Origin: Bacteroidota bacterium
GTDB taxonomy: Bacteria > Bacteroidota > Bacteroidia > UKL13-3
Length of the DNA: 64,000 nucleotides
Reading direction: 5' to 3'
NCBI GenBank assembly: GCA_040388375.1
Contig: JAZKBU010000006.1
Location: 310,001-374,000 of the forward strand
Under the pieces are notes generated by a model that worked only from the letters and a program-made list of their open reading frames with translations, was not told the origin of the DNA and made no database searches. Positions 1 through 8,219 of the stretch are shown one piece after another (within the stretch, counting starts at the first letter, position 1; each line of letters starts with the position of its first letter). A program made the position numbers and the translations under genes.

Positions 1-292
1 AATATTCCAAACTGAAAAACAGTTAAAAGAATATGGTGAAAAATTACCGGCTGATAAAAAAGAAGTAATTGAAAAAGGTTTAGAAGAATTAAAAGCTGCT
101 CACACAGCTAAAGATTTACCTAGAGTAGATGCTGCTTTGGAGGCTTTAAATGCTGCTTGGGCTGCTGCTAGCGAAGATTTGTACAAGGCTACTCAAAATG
201 CTGACGCTAACGGTGCAGAACCAAACGCTGAAGCCAGTAACGGTGCAAGCGATAGTAACACTCAAGACGCTACTTTTGAAGAAGTAAAATAA
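1..292 (+). CDS. dnaK: Chaperone DnaK (Hsp70), C-terminal end only
   Basis: Only the last 96 or so residues are present, because the gene enters from the left edge of the window (reading frame begins at base 2). What is seen is the end of the helical lid, then an Ala/Asn/Gly/Asp-rich disordered tail ending in the acidic DATFEEVK, which is close to the EEVK-type tail typical of bacterial DnaK. Family role: ATP-dependent cytoplasmic Hsp70 working with DnaJ and GrpE. The nucleotide-binding and substrate domains lie outside the window, so nothing can be said about catalytic residues. A strong hairpin terminator follows the stop codon directly, so dnaK ends its transcription unit here. Confidence 0.93.
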   Translation, partial: IFQTEKQLKEYGEKLPADKKEVIEKGLEELKAAHTAKDLPRVDAALEALNAAWAAASEDLYKATQNADANGAEPNAEASNGASDSNTQDATFEEVK

Positions 293-312
293 GAGTAGTT
301 CTTTTAAAATAT

Positions 313-342
313 AAAAGCCAAGCATTTTCATGCTTGGCTTTT
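313..342 (+). terminator. Rho-independent terminator after dnaK
   Basis: A 13-bp perfect stem (AAAAGCCAAGCAT at 313-325 with its complement at 330-342) closes a TTTC loop and runs into a T-rich tract. It starts about 20 bases after the dnaK stop. Confidence 0.85.
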
Positions 343-416
343 TTGTTGCTACTAAACCTGAGTTTAAATACCATACACAAACAATCGTTATTAAGCTATT
401 TCTCGTAAATTAGATT

Positions 417-1343
417 ATGCGTTATTGTTTACTATTGGTAGTTTTTGGGGTCACTCAGGTAGTTGCTCAGGACAAACTTGTTCGTTTTAATTACGACAAC
501 GACTATTTTAGTGCTACCGACAGGTATTATACGCAAGGGGTAAGATTGGAAATAATTGCTCCTGCTTTTCAAAAACTGTCTATTCCTTTTTTACTCATTA
601 AACAAAAAAACAGTACTTCATCTTTTGCAGGGATAGCTATTGAACGGGATGGATTTACCCCAACCGGTATTCGTATTGATTCTATCCCCATAGGAAACAG
701 GCCTTACGCTGCCACTATGTTTTTATCTAATTTCAGCATAGAGATGAATGAAGTAAAACATACCCGAATTACTTCGCAAATAGATATTGGTATAATGGGT
801 CCTGCGGTAGGTGGTAAAGAAGAGCAAAAGGGTATTCATTATGCTATTGGCGATTTACTGCCTTTAGGTTGGCAATACCAAATAGCAAATGACTTAATAC
901 TAAAATATACAGCTATTTACGAAAAAGGGTTGTTGAACAAAAATTATATAATGGCTACTGGTTTTACACAAGGCAGGCTTGGTACTTTGTATACTGATGC
1001 TTGCGTTGGAACTATGCTTAGAGTAGGTTTCATGAATAATTATTTTTCCAATCTTGGTATTACTAAACAAGCTAACACTAAAAAATTTCAATTATATGGT
1101 TTCGTAAAAGCCAGTGGTAAAGTAGTAGGCTATAACGCTACTATGCAAGGTGGTTTATTTTCTAACAGCATTTACACACTTCCTTCTTCTTCTATTAATC
1201 GTTTGGTAGGTCAGGCTTTTTTAGGCGTTGTAGTTGCTTACAAAAGATTTCAATTAGAATATACCAAAACTTATCTATCGCAAGAGTATAGCAATGGGCT
1301 TACACATGGTTGGGGGCATTGCAATATTTCTTTTTGCTTCTAG
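417..1343 (+). CDS. LpxR-like lipid A deacylase family outer-membrane protein (DUF2219)
   Basis: A 308-residue protein with a signal peptide ending near VVAQ (residues 1-18). The N-terminal NYDNDYFSATDRYYTQG block and the RPYA motif match the LpxR/DUF2219 family, whose Salmonella member is an outer-membrane barrel that removes the 3'-acyloxyacyl group from lipid A. The family's active-site Asn-Asp pair corresponds to N28-D29 here, and the catalytic His is probably H141 in the EEQKGIHYAIGD segment. The start ATG sits directly before a classical signal sequence. It is a single gene between dnaK and a histidine kinase; no other lipid A gene adjoins it, although lpxA, lpxB and lpxC-fabZ are elsewhere in the window. 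Substrate and regiospecificity are inferred from the family only. Confidence 0.75.
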   Translation: MRYCLLLVVFGVTQVVAQDKLVRFNYDNDYFSATDRYYTQGVRLEIIAPAFQKLSIPFLLIKQKNSTSSFAGIAIERDGFTPTGIRIDSIPIGNRPYAATMFLSNFSIEMNEVKHTRITSQIDIGIMGPAVGGKEEQKGIHYAIGDLLPLGWQYQIANDLILKYTAIYEKGLLNKNYIMATGFTQGRLGTLYTDACVGTMLRVGFMNNYFSNLGITKQANTKKFQLYGFVKASGKVVGYNATMQGGLFSNSIYTLPSSSINRLVGQAFLGVVVAYKRFQLEYTKTYLSQEYSNGLTHGWGHCNISFCF

Positions 1344-1509
1344 GCTTTCATTATAGTTTATAGGAACATCACATCTTTAAAATAAGTAATATTCATTGCT
1401 ATTGGATAAAATACAATAATTAATTATTGTTGAAGAAAGCTAGGCTATAACTATTTAACAATGAAAGTAACAGTATATGTAAGCTGTTAATAGCAAGCCT
1501 TTAAAATAT

Positions 1510-3447
1510 ATGAACAAACAACTATTCTATTTTTTATTTTTCTTTTTTATAAATGGATTATTGTATGCGCAAAAAACGGATAGTTTGTTGCAGCTATTAC
1601 CCAATACCAAAGACACACAAAGGGTGCAAGTGCTTAATGCCCTGTGTTCGGAATACACATACAACGACCCTAATAAAGGAAAACTATTTGCACTGGAAGC
1701 ATTGCAAGTAGCAGAACAAATTAATTATACACTTGGCAAAGCAAGAGCGCTGAATAGAATAGGGATTATTTATGATGTATCCGGTAATTACGATAGTGCT
1801 ATTGATTGTTATTTACAAGCTGGTATTGCTTTTTCACAGGCCAATAATATCAGAGGAAAAGGTGCTGCACTGAATAATATAGGAATGGTTTATTCTGTAA
1901 AAGGCAATTATAAAAAAGCACTTGTACACCATTTTGAAGCTTTAAAAATATTTGAATCAATAAATGATGAACCATATGCAGCCAGTGCATTAAACAATAT
2001 TGCCAATGTATATGCTGATTTAAGTAAATACAAATTGGCTTTTACTTATTACCTGAAAGCTTCTGTTATCAATAAAAAAACAGGCGATAACGATGCCTTA
2101 GCCTCTAACTATACCAATATTGCTTCTTCATTAAGGGAATGTAATCAACCGGACTCTGCTCTTTTTTACGTAAATAAGAGTTTAGATATTCAATTGGCTT
2201 CTAATAACCAATATGGGTTAGGTATATTGTATACTGTTGTAGGAAATATATATGGAGATAAGAATCAGCATAAGCAATCACTATACTATTTATTGAAATC
2301 GCTTCAAATAAGAAATGAGTTAAATGATGAAGCTGGGAAAGCATCTGTTTTAATTAATATTTCGGGTCAGTACACTTATTTAAACAATAAACCTTTGGCT
2401 GAAAAATATGCACTACAGGCTCACGAAATTGCTTTGCGTATTAATAGTTATAGAATGTTGCGCAAAACATCTATGCTTTTATTTAATTTATATACCAGAG
2501 CGGGAGAATACAAAAAAGCGGTACAATATGTTGATATAGCAATTATGGCCCGCGACTCTGCCATGAACGAAGAAAGCAACAAAAATATGGCGGAAATGGA
2601 GGCGAAATATGAAAGCGAAAAACAAATACTTGAGCTGGAAAAAAAAGATTTGGCTTTGAACAATGCTACACTTGAAATTGAACAAAAAAGAAGTACGATT
2701 ACGTTATTGGTTATAGCATGCTTATTTATTGTACTCCTTGGATTTGGAATTTATAATTTCACTCGTAACAAGCAACAAAGAGCATTGGACGCGCATTTAA
2801 TAGCACAGCAGGAACTGCGTAATAAAGCCATTATTGAAGCAGAAGAGAAAGAACGTGTACGCATTGCACGTGAGTTACACGATGGAATAGGCCAGCAACT
2901 GAGTGCTGCAAAAATGAATTTATCGGCTTTTGAAGCCACTATGCCTGAAGATAAGAAAGAAACTTTTCATTACCTGATGGAATTGGTAGATGATGCAGTA
3001 AAAGAAGTAAGAAGCATTTCGCATAACATGATTCCAAATGCATTGCTTCGCTCTGGATTAACAAGTGCTGTCAGAGAGTTTGTAAATAAGTTAACTATAT
3101 CAGGCGATTTAAAAATAGATTTACATATAGTTGGTATTGATACGAGATTGGATAATTCTATTGAAACTGTTTTGTACCGAGTAATCCAAGAATGTGTAAG
3201 CAATATTATAAAACATGCACAAGCATCGCATGTAAATATTCAATTGATTAAATACGATACGCACCTTAATCTGGTTATTGAAGACAATGGTGTAGGATTT
3301 GACACAAACAAGATTAACGACTTTGAAGGTATTGGTTTAAAAAACATTGTTTCGCGCGTGTTATACCTTAACGGAACAGTAGATTTTGATTCCATGTCGG
3401 GCCATGGAACCACCATTATAGTTGATGTGCCTACTAACAAAGTTTAG
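1510..3447 (+). CDS. TPR-containing sensor histidine kinase (HisKA_3/NarX type)
   Basis: A 645-residue membrane sensor kinase. It has a signal peptide (1-20, ending LLYAQ), a periplasmic array of about seven tetratricopeptide repeats (roughly 35-330, with repeated ALNNIGxVY segments), a short coiled coil (350-395), one transmembrane helix (about 395-417), then a HisKA_3 dimerisation domain with H457 in RIARELHDGIGQQ and a HATPase_c domain (N-box QECVSNIIKHA near 560, G-box IEDNGVGF near 590). Such Bacteroidota kinases usually partner a LuxR/NarL-type response regulator encoded next door. Here the next gene is a Crp-like regulator instead, so the partner is unknown. The periplasmic TPRs suggest sensing by protein-protein contact; the signal is not identifiable. 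Confidence 0.9.
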   Translation: MNKQLFYFLFFFFINGLLYAQKTDSLLQLLPNTKDTQRVQVLNALCSEYTYNDPNKGKLFALEALQVAEQINYTLGKARALNRIGIIYDVSGNYDSAIDCYLQAGIAFSQANNIRGKGAALNNIGMVYSVKGNYKKALVHHFEALKIFESINDEPYAASALNNIANVYADLSKYKLAFTYYLKASVINKKTGDNDALASNYTNIASSLRECNQPDSALFYVNKSLDIQLASNNQYGLGILYTVVGNIYGDKNQHKQSLYYLLKSLQIRNELNDEAGKASVLINISGQYTYLNNKPLAEKYALQAHEIALRINSYRMLRKTSMLLFNLYTRAGEYKKAVQYVDIAIMARDSAMNEESNKNMAEMEAKYESEKQILELEKKDLALNNATLEIEQKRSTITLLVIACLFIVLLGFGIYNFTRNKQQRALDAHLIAQQELRNKAIIEAEEKERVRIARELHDGIGQQLSAAKMNLSAFEATMPEDKKETFHYLMELVDDAVKEVRSISHNMIPNALLRSGLTSAVREFVNKLTISGDLKIDLHIVGIDTRLDNSIETVLYRVIQECVSNIIKHAQASHVNIQLIKYDTHLNLVIEDNGVGFDTNKINDFEGIGLKNIVSRVLYLNGTVDFDSMSGHGTTIIVDVPTNKV

Positions 3448-3473
3448 TCTTATTATAAACAACATTAAACACT

Positions 3474-4070
3474 ATGACAGAAATAGAAATACTTGCTTTT
3501 GCACTGCATCAATTTGCCGGCTTAACTGATGATGATTTTAAAATTTCTGCTCCATACTGGAAACATAAAACATATAAAAAAGGCGATTTTTATAACGAAC
3601 ATAAAAGTGTTTGCAAATATCTGGGCTTTATAACCGGTGGTGCTTTTCGCTCATTTGTTATTGATGAAAAAACAGATGAAGAAAAAAATATTTTCCTTTA
3701 TTCAACCAATGGATTTGTAGTAACCTTCAAAAGTTTTATTAACCAGATTCCATGCGATTACCATACACAAGCTATGACGGATGCTTCGGTTATTTATATT
3801 AGCATTGACGATTTACTTTCGTTATACCAACAATCGCATAAATGGGAAACCTTTGGCCGTTTACTGGCACAAGAAGCATTTAATATAGCGTTGGCAAGAA
3901 CAGAGAGTTTCTTATTTCAAACACCCGAAGAGCGTTATTTAAATTTAATAAAGCAGCATCCAGATATTTTCAATAACATTCCTCTTTACCACATTTCATC
4001 TTATTTAGGCATTAAAGGCCCTTCATTAAGCCGAATCAGAAAAAGAATTTCCGAAACACAACGATTTTAA
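3474..4070 (+). CDS. Crp/Fnr-family transcriptional regulator
   Basis: A 198-residue cytoplasmic protein. It has a cyclic-nucleotide-binding-like beta-roll (about 20-115, with KKGDFYNEHKSVCKYLGFITGG) followed by a long helix and a C-terminal helix-turn-helix (about 155-195, HISSYLGIKGPSLSRIRKRI). This short form is very common in Bacteroidota and often lacks the residues that bind cAMP. I do not see a canonical phosphate-binding cassette, so the ligand may be absent or different. It starts 26 bases after the histidine kinase on the same strand, so the two may be co-transcribed. The next gene downstream, an alpha/beta hydrolase, is a plausible target because such regulators often control an adjacent enzyme; that is inference. 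Confidence 0.85.
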   Translation: MTEIEILAFALHQFAGLTDDDFKISAPYWKHKTYKKGDFYNEHKSVCKYLGFITGGAFRSFVIDEKTDEEKNIFLYSTNGFVVTFKSFINQIPCDYHTQAMTDASVIYISIDDLLSLYQQSHKWETFGRLLAQEAFNIALARTESFLFQTPEERYLNLIKQHPDIFNNIPLYHISSYLGIKGPSLSRIRKRISETQRF

Positions 4071-4102
4071 CTTAGGTGAAAATTATTACCATTTCCGCCC
4101 AA

Positions 4103-4110
4103 TACCTTTG
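4103..4110 (+). promoter_or_regulatory. Candidate -7 promoter element (TACCTTTG)
   Basis: TACCTTTG matches the Bacteroidota -7 consensus TAnnTTTG exactly and lies 20 bases before the ATG of the alpha/beta hydrolase. No convincing TTG -33 element is found at the expected distance, so this is moderate evidence. Confidence 0.4.
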
Positions 4111-4130
4111 TTTCATCAAATCAGAAAATT

Positions 4131-4898
4131 ATGAAAACGAAAACAATTGTATTTATCCACGGATTATTTGTAAATGATTCAAGTTGGGCAGCATGGAAAA
4201 ATTATTTTGAAGCCAGAGGTTTTAACTGCTATACTCCGGCTAATCCGGGACACGAAGGAACACCTGAAAGTTTAAGAGCGAACATACACCCACAATTAAC
4301 CAAAACAGGTTTTGAAGATGTAGTGATGAATATTGTTAAACTAATAGACACACTACCTGAAAAGCCAATAGTAATAGGCCATTCATTAGCCGGATTGGTA
4401 GTACAAAAACTCATAGAAATGGACAAAGTGGTAGCAGGTATAAGTATAGATGGGGCACCTCCAAAAAATGTTTTTGCCCCATTGGCTACTATAAAAGTGG
4501 TATTACCTGTAGTAAATATATTTAAAGGCAACACTGCATTTTTAGGCAGTAAAGAATGGTATCATCATGCCTTTTTTAACAATTACTCCAAAGCAGAAAG
4601 TGACCAGCTTTTTGAAAACATAGCTGTACCTGAAAGCAGAAAAATAGCAAGAGATACTTTGTTAAAATCGTTTGCCAATATTGATTTTAAAAAACCACAT
4701 AATCCATTGCTTTTTATAGGTGGTTCTAAAGACAATATTTTCCCTTCGAGTTTTACCAAACGTATTGCCAACTCTTATAAAGATAAAAACAGCATTACTG
4801 ATTTTAAAGAGTTTGAAAACAGGAGTCACTTTATATGCGGAGAGAAAAACTGGGAAGAGGTAGCGGATTATGTATTGAATTGGATTGGTAAACAATAA
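4131..4898 (+). CDS. Alpha/beta hydrolase
   Basis: A 255-residue soluble alpha/beta-hydrolase. It shows the oxyanion-hole segment FIHGLF (residues 8-13), the nucleophile elbow GHSLAG with S85, an acidic residue after LLFIGGSKDN (near 200) and a C-terminal His in RSHFICGE (about H233), giving a complete Ser-Asp-His triad. There is no signal peptide, so it should act in the cytoplasm. The family includes esterases, lactonases and haloperoxidase-like enzymes, and the substrate cannot be told from sequence. It stands behind a Crp-type regulator gene and ahead of a bidirectional terminator. Confidence 0.88.
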   Translation: MKTKTIVFIHGLFVNDSSWAAWKNYFEARGFNCYTPANPGHEGTPESLRANIHPQLTKTGFEDVVMNIVKLIDTLPEKPIVIGHSLAGLVVQKLIEMDKVVAGISIDGAPPKNVFAPLATIKVVLPVVNIFKGNTAFLGSKEWYHHAFFNNYSKAESDQLFENIAVPESRKIARDTLLKSFANIDFKKPHNPLLFIGGSKDNIFPSSFTKRIANSYKDKNSITDFKEFENRSHFICGEKNWEEVADYVLNWIGKQ

Positions 4899-4922
4899 CG
4901 CGACTTGTTGTTAAAATAAATC

Positions 4923-4959
4923 AAAAGAGCCATTGAATAATCTGTTCAATGGCTCTTTT
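4923..4959. terminator. Bidirectional terminator between convergent genes
   Basis: A 15-bp perfect stem (AAAAGAGCCATTGAA at 4923-4937 with its complement at 4945-4959) closes a 7-base loop. A-runs on one side and T-runs on the other let it serve the hydrolase (+) and the Rossmann gene (-). Confidence 0.85.
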
Positions 4960-4981
4960 ACAATTATAAAGCAATAGAAAT

Positions 4982-5644
4982 TTATTTATTTCCTAACTCA
5001 TTAATATCTCGCACTTCTAAAATTTGTTTATCGCTACCAATAATAAGGCTATTAATCATAGCTTGACCAACTTGAGCTAATGTGCTGGCACTATTGGGAA
5101 ATATTGCTTTTAGTATGGGATACATCCAGCCAATATATTTATACAATGGCAATGCATTTTTTTGACCGGGAGTTAGTTTCATAAAACCTGGACGGAAATT
5201 ATAAACCTTTTTAAATGGCATCTGTGCCAAAGTATTTTCAGTTTTGCCTTTTACACGCGCCCACATCTGTCTACCTTTTTCTGTACTATCAGTACTTGCA
5301 CCACTTACATAAATAAATGTCATTTGCGGATTTTGTTGTAACAATACTTTGGCAAAATGAACAGTGGTATCAAAAGTAATACGATTATACTCTTCTTCTT
5401 TCATACCTATACTGCTTACACCTGCACAAAAGAAACAAGCATCGTAACCTCTTACATTTTCATCATCTATTTTCATGCTTAAAAAATCAGGTACTAAATA
5501 TTCTTTCAATTTAGGATGGGTCATACCATTTGATTTCCTGCTTACACTTAATACTTCTGAAACCTGAGGGTGTGCCAGACACTCAATTAATACTCCTTCG
5601 CCTACCATTCCGGTGGCCCCGGTAACAATTACTTTATAGCTCAT
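4982..5644 (-). CDS. NAD(P)-binding Rossmann-fold protein (epimerase/HTATIP2-like)
   Basis: A 220-residue protein beginning MSYKVIVTGATGMVG, a glycine-rich dinucleotide-binding motif (GATGMVG, residues 8-14). A short-chain dehydrogenase-like core follows, with FIYVSGASTDS near 110-120 and a KGKTE segment near 131-135. It resembles small atypical short-chain dehydrogenases (NAD-dependent epimerase/dehydratase-like, HTATIP2 type), many of which lack the classical YxxxK catalytic pair; I do not see one here. The substrate is unknown. It is a single gene, convergent with the hydrolase. Confidence 0.8.
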   Translation of the reverse strand: MSYKVIVTGATGMVGEGVLIECLAHPQVSEVLSVSRKSNGMTHPKLKEYLVPDFLSMKIDDENVRGYDACFFCAGVSSIGMKEEEYNRITFDTTVHFAKVLLQQNPQMTFIYVSGASTDSTEKGRQMWARVKGKTENTLAQMPFKKVYNFRPGFMKLTPGQKNALPLYKYIGWMYPILKAIFPNSASTLAQVGQAMINSLIIGSDKQILEVRDINELGNK

Positions 5645-5728
5645 TGGTAAATTTTAAGCAATAATACTTAATCGTTGATAATTTAATTAACTAAAACTAT
5701 TTTGCCCATATAATTGTAAAATACAAAC

Positions 5729-6283
5729 ATGACATTTAAAATATATACCAAAACCGGTGACTCTGGAGAAACTTCATTAATTGGAGGAGTAAGGGTGCCT
5801 AAATACCATTTAAGAATAGAAAGTTATGGTACTATTGATGAGTTAAACTCTTATATTGGTTTGATAAAAGATAGCGTACAGGACAAAGATGTATTGGATA
5901 CTTTAGCTGAAATACAAGACAGGCTTTTTACGGTTGGAAGTCTATTGGCCAGCCATCCTGAAAAAAGTAAAATGAAGGTACCTGATTTGCATGAAGCCGA
6001 TATTGAATTACTGGAGAAAAAAATGGATGAAATGGACCAGCATTTACCGGCACTCAAGAGTTTTGTTTTACCGGGTGGTAATATAACTGCTTCTCATTGC
6101 CATGTGGCTCGTTGTGTATGCCGCAGAGCGGAAAGATTGGTTGTTCATTTGGCAACGGAAACAGAAGTTGCCCCTATTGTACCTAAATATTTAAACCGCT
6201 TAAGTGATTATTTATTTATGTTATCGCGCAAAATTGTTATTGATGCAGGAGGAACGGAAGTAGCCTGGAAGCCTAGAATGTAA
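5729..6283 (+). CDS. Cob(I)alamin adenosyltransferase, PduO type
   Basis: A 184-residue cytoplasmic enzyme that transfers the adenosyl group of ATP to cob(I)alamin to make coenzyme B12. The ATP-binding N-terminus TKTGDSGETSLIGG (residues 7-20), SYGTIDELNSYIG (31-43), FVLPGGN and CRRAERLV (the helix that positions corrin and ATP) are all present, and the length is normal for the PduO/MMAB family. It is a lone gene here, but a cobalamin-binding-protein-like gene (7355-8155) lies about 1 kb further on, which hints at B12 scavenging and use by AdoCbl enzymes such as methylmalonyl-CoA mutase. Confidence 0.92.
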   Translation: MTFKIYTKTGDSGETSLIGGVRVPKYHLRIESYGTIDELNSYIGLIKDSVQDKDVLDTLAEIQDRLFTVGSLLASHPEKSKMKVPDLHEADIELLEKKMDEMDQHLPALKSFVLPGGNITASHCHVARCVCRRAERLVVHLATETEVAPIVPKYLNRLSDYLFMLSRKIVIDAGGTEVAWKPRM

Positions 6284-6303
6284 TGTCCTTAATTAATCGC
6301 TAC

Positions 6304-7269
6304 TTATACTACCTGCTGCTTGGTATTATCAAGCCAACTGATTAAAAAATACATATAACAAGTCCATATCATCCTGCCATCAGCTATGGTTGAAATGTAG
6401 GAAAAAGTATATAAACCAATGGCTATTATAATGCTTGCTGCACAAGCTTTTTGTAATGAGTTAAATGGCAACTTTCTTTTAATTAATTGCATGTTGTAAA
6501 TAGCATATAAAACAAACGGAATACCGAAACTGGCTATCATACTAAACCATGTATTAAATCGTGTAAAATTGTTTTTTACAGATACTAAACTGGAATGCCA
6601 AAACCAATTTTTATTGTGTAAGTCGCCAGCACTTACCGGTGCATAATGACGTATTAGATAAGCTTCAATAAGCAATAACACAAACAATGGCACAAACTGT
6701 ATAATCAGTTTACGCTCCACTTTTTTATAGTGGTATATAAAATAAAATGGCAAGCCTATCACTATTGTTTCCTTTACACAAAAACCAATTAAAATAGCAG
6801 TATAAAATAGTGCTAATTGATTGGTAATGGTTGCATAAATACTTAGTGCTATAAAAAAAAACAAGGAGGCATCCACATAGGCTATACTTGAGTAGTAGAA
6901 AGTAGGGAATGAACAAATAAATATCCAAGTAGCATACCAACGCTTATTGATGTCTACTTGCATTAAATGGAGTATTTTAAAGAAAATCACAATGCCTAAA
7001 GCTAGGAAAAATAAGTTTACAGTATTGATTGATGTCAATGCATCGAAGGGTAAATAGCTAGCCAGCAAGGGCACCCCAAAACGCCAATTGGTAGCCGGAC
7101 GTAAGGGAGCCGTTAAAACTTCTCCTCTAAAATACTCCACGTAAGCTTTAAAATACTTACTGTCGTAAGGTTGTTGTTTTACTATACTTTGGTTACCATT
7201 AAACCTTGGTAAAACCATAGCAGCAAACAACAAAACGGTAAATATTATTTTGGGTAGTTGCTTAATCAA
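6304..7269 (-). CDS. Polytopic membrane protein of unknown function (GT-C-like layout)
   Basis: A 321-residue, very hydrophobic protein with about eight or nine predicted transmembrane helices. After the first helix comes a soluble loop (about 25-60) containing QQPYDSKYF, and later a second loop near 205-225 (GDLHNKNWFWHSS). A first periplasmic loop with acidic residues between helices 1 and 2 is the layout of GT-C glycosyltransferases, so a lipid-linked sugar transferase is possible, but I recognise no diagnostic motif. Translation probably starts at TTG (7269), since an in-frame stop lies 6 codons upstream and no ATG is available. It is divergent from the BtuF-like gene. Confidence 0.6.
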   Translation of the reverse strand: MIKQLPKIIFTVLLFAAMVLPRFNGNQSIVKQQPYDSKYFKAYVEYFRGEVLTAPLRPATNWRFGVPLLASYLPFDALTSINTVNLFFLALGIVIFFKILHLMQVDINKRWYATWIFICSFPTFYYSSIAYVDASLFFFIALSIYATITNQLALFYTAILIGFCVKETIVIGLPFYFIYHYKKVERKLIIQFVPLFVLLLIEAYLIRHYAPVSAGDLHNKNWFWHSSLVSVKNNFTRFNTWFSMIASFGIPFVLYAIYNMQLIKRKLPFNSLQKACAASIIIAIGLYTFSYISTIADGRMIWTCYMYFLISWLDNTKQQVV

Positions 7270-7300
7270 ATTATTTAGTTCTATTTAAAAAATAAGCTGC

Positions 7301-7308
7301 TATTTTTG
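7301..7308 (+). promoter_or_regulatory. Candidate -7 promoter element (TATTTTTG)
   Basis: TATTTTTG matches TAnnTTTG exactly, 46 bases before the ATG of the BtuF-like gene. The -33 position carries TTC rather than TTG, so the match is partial. Confidence 0.5.
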
Positions 7309-7354
7309 AACTGCAATAAACAACAACTCCAGCCATTTTTTAAACAATAAAATA

Positions 7355-8155
7355 ATGACCTCAAAAACTTTTATTGATCAAATGGGGAATAAAGTAACTA
7401 TTCCTTTTCCTCCTAAGCGTATTATTTCATTGGTTCCATCGCAAACGGAGTTTTTATACGATTTGGGATTAAGTGATGAGGTAGTCGGGCAAACGTTATT
7501 TTGTATTCATCCCGATAAATACCACCAAACCAAACCACGTATTGGTGGTACCAAAAATTTTAAACTAGACCTAATTGCACAATTAAAGCCGGACTTAATT
7601 ATAGCCAATAAAGAGGAAAACGAACAAAAGCAAATTGAGTATTTACAAAGCCATTACCCGGTTTGGATAAGCGATATACAAACATTAGCCGATGCTTATA
7701 AAATGATGGAAGGTATTGGTGAAATAACGGATAAACAAAATGAAGCAAAGAAAATAGTACAAGCTATACAACAAAGTTTTATTGGATTGGACTCTTTACC
7801 TGCTTTAACCAATAATAAGGTAGCTTATTTTATATGGCGGAAACCTTATATGGTAGCGGGCAATCATACTTTTATTAATCACCTGTTGGAAAACATTCAT
7901 TTAAACAATGTTTTTAAAAATAAACCCTCCCGTTACCCTGAAATTACCGTTGATGAATTAATAGCGGCTCAACCTGAATATTTGCTACTTTCTAGCGAGC
8001 CATACCCTTTTAAACAAAAGCATATTGATGAGTTGCAGGCTATTTTACCACAATCGAAAATACTTTTGACTGACGGAGAGCTATTTAGTTGGTACGGAAG
8101 TCGATTACAACATAGTTATGCTTACTTTAAAACGCTATTAAGTAATCTGGCTTAA
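7355..8155 (+). CDS. BtuF-like helical-backbone metal/cobalamin receptor
   Basis: A 266-residue protein of the class III periplasmic-binding fold (BtuF/FhuD/TroA-like). It shows KRIISLVPSQTEFLYDLGL at residues 20-38, a GGTKNFKLDLIAQLKPDLIIA segment near 63-84 and the C-terminal GELFSWYGSRLQH typical of Bacteroidota members annotated as cobalamin-binding. Unusually there is no signal peptide or lipobox: the protein starts directly at MTSKTFIDQMGNKVTIPF, the first strand of the fold. No BtuCD permease or ATPase genes adjoin it. It may therefore be cytoplasmic, or work by a route that is not evident. The adenosyltransferase gene nearby supports a link to corrinoids, as inference. Confidence 0.75.
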   Translation: MTSKTFIDQMGNKVTIPFPPKRIISLVPSQTEFLYDLGLSDEVVGQTLFCIHPDKYHQTKPRIGGTKNFKLDLIAQLKPDLIIANKEENEQKQIEYLQSHYPVWISDIQTLADAYKMMEGIGEITDKQNEAKKIVQAIQQSFIGLDSLPALTNNKVAYFIWRKPYMVAGNHTFINHLLENIHLNNVFKNKPSRYPEITVDELIAAQPEYLLLSSEPYPFKQKHIDELQAILPQSKILLTDGELFSWYGSRLQHSYAYFKTLLSNLA

Positions 8156-8205
8156 TATATTTATTGAGAAGTTTACCACATCGGGTTTTTACATTGTTTT
8201 TTTTA

Positions 8206-8213
8206 TATTTTTG
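8206..8213 (+). promoter_or_regulatory. -7-like element abutting a start codon
   Basis: TATTTTTG at 8206-8213 is an exact TAnnTTTG match ending 6 bases before the ATG at 8220. No TTG is found 17-20 bases upstream. If it is used, the transcript would be nearly leaderless. Confidence 0.3.
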
Positions 8214-8219
8214 TGGCTT

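Noticed and set aside
4229-4534. 101-residue open frame opposite the alpha/beta hydrolase
   Set aside because: It is antisense to a gene with intact catalytic motifs, has no promoter, and its composition is a mirror of the hydrolase codons.
8211-8219. TTG start three codons upstream of the coiled-coil gene
   Set aside because: It overlaps a TAnnTTTG element, and the ATG at 8220 gives a normal short cytoplasmic N-terminus.
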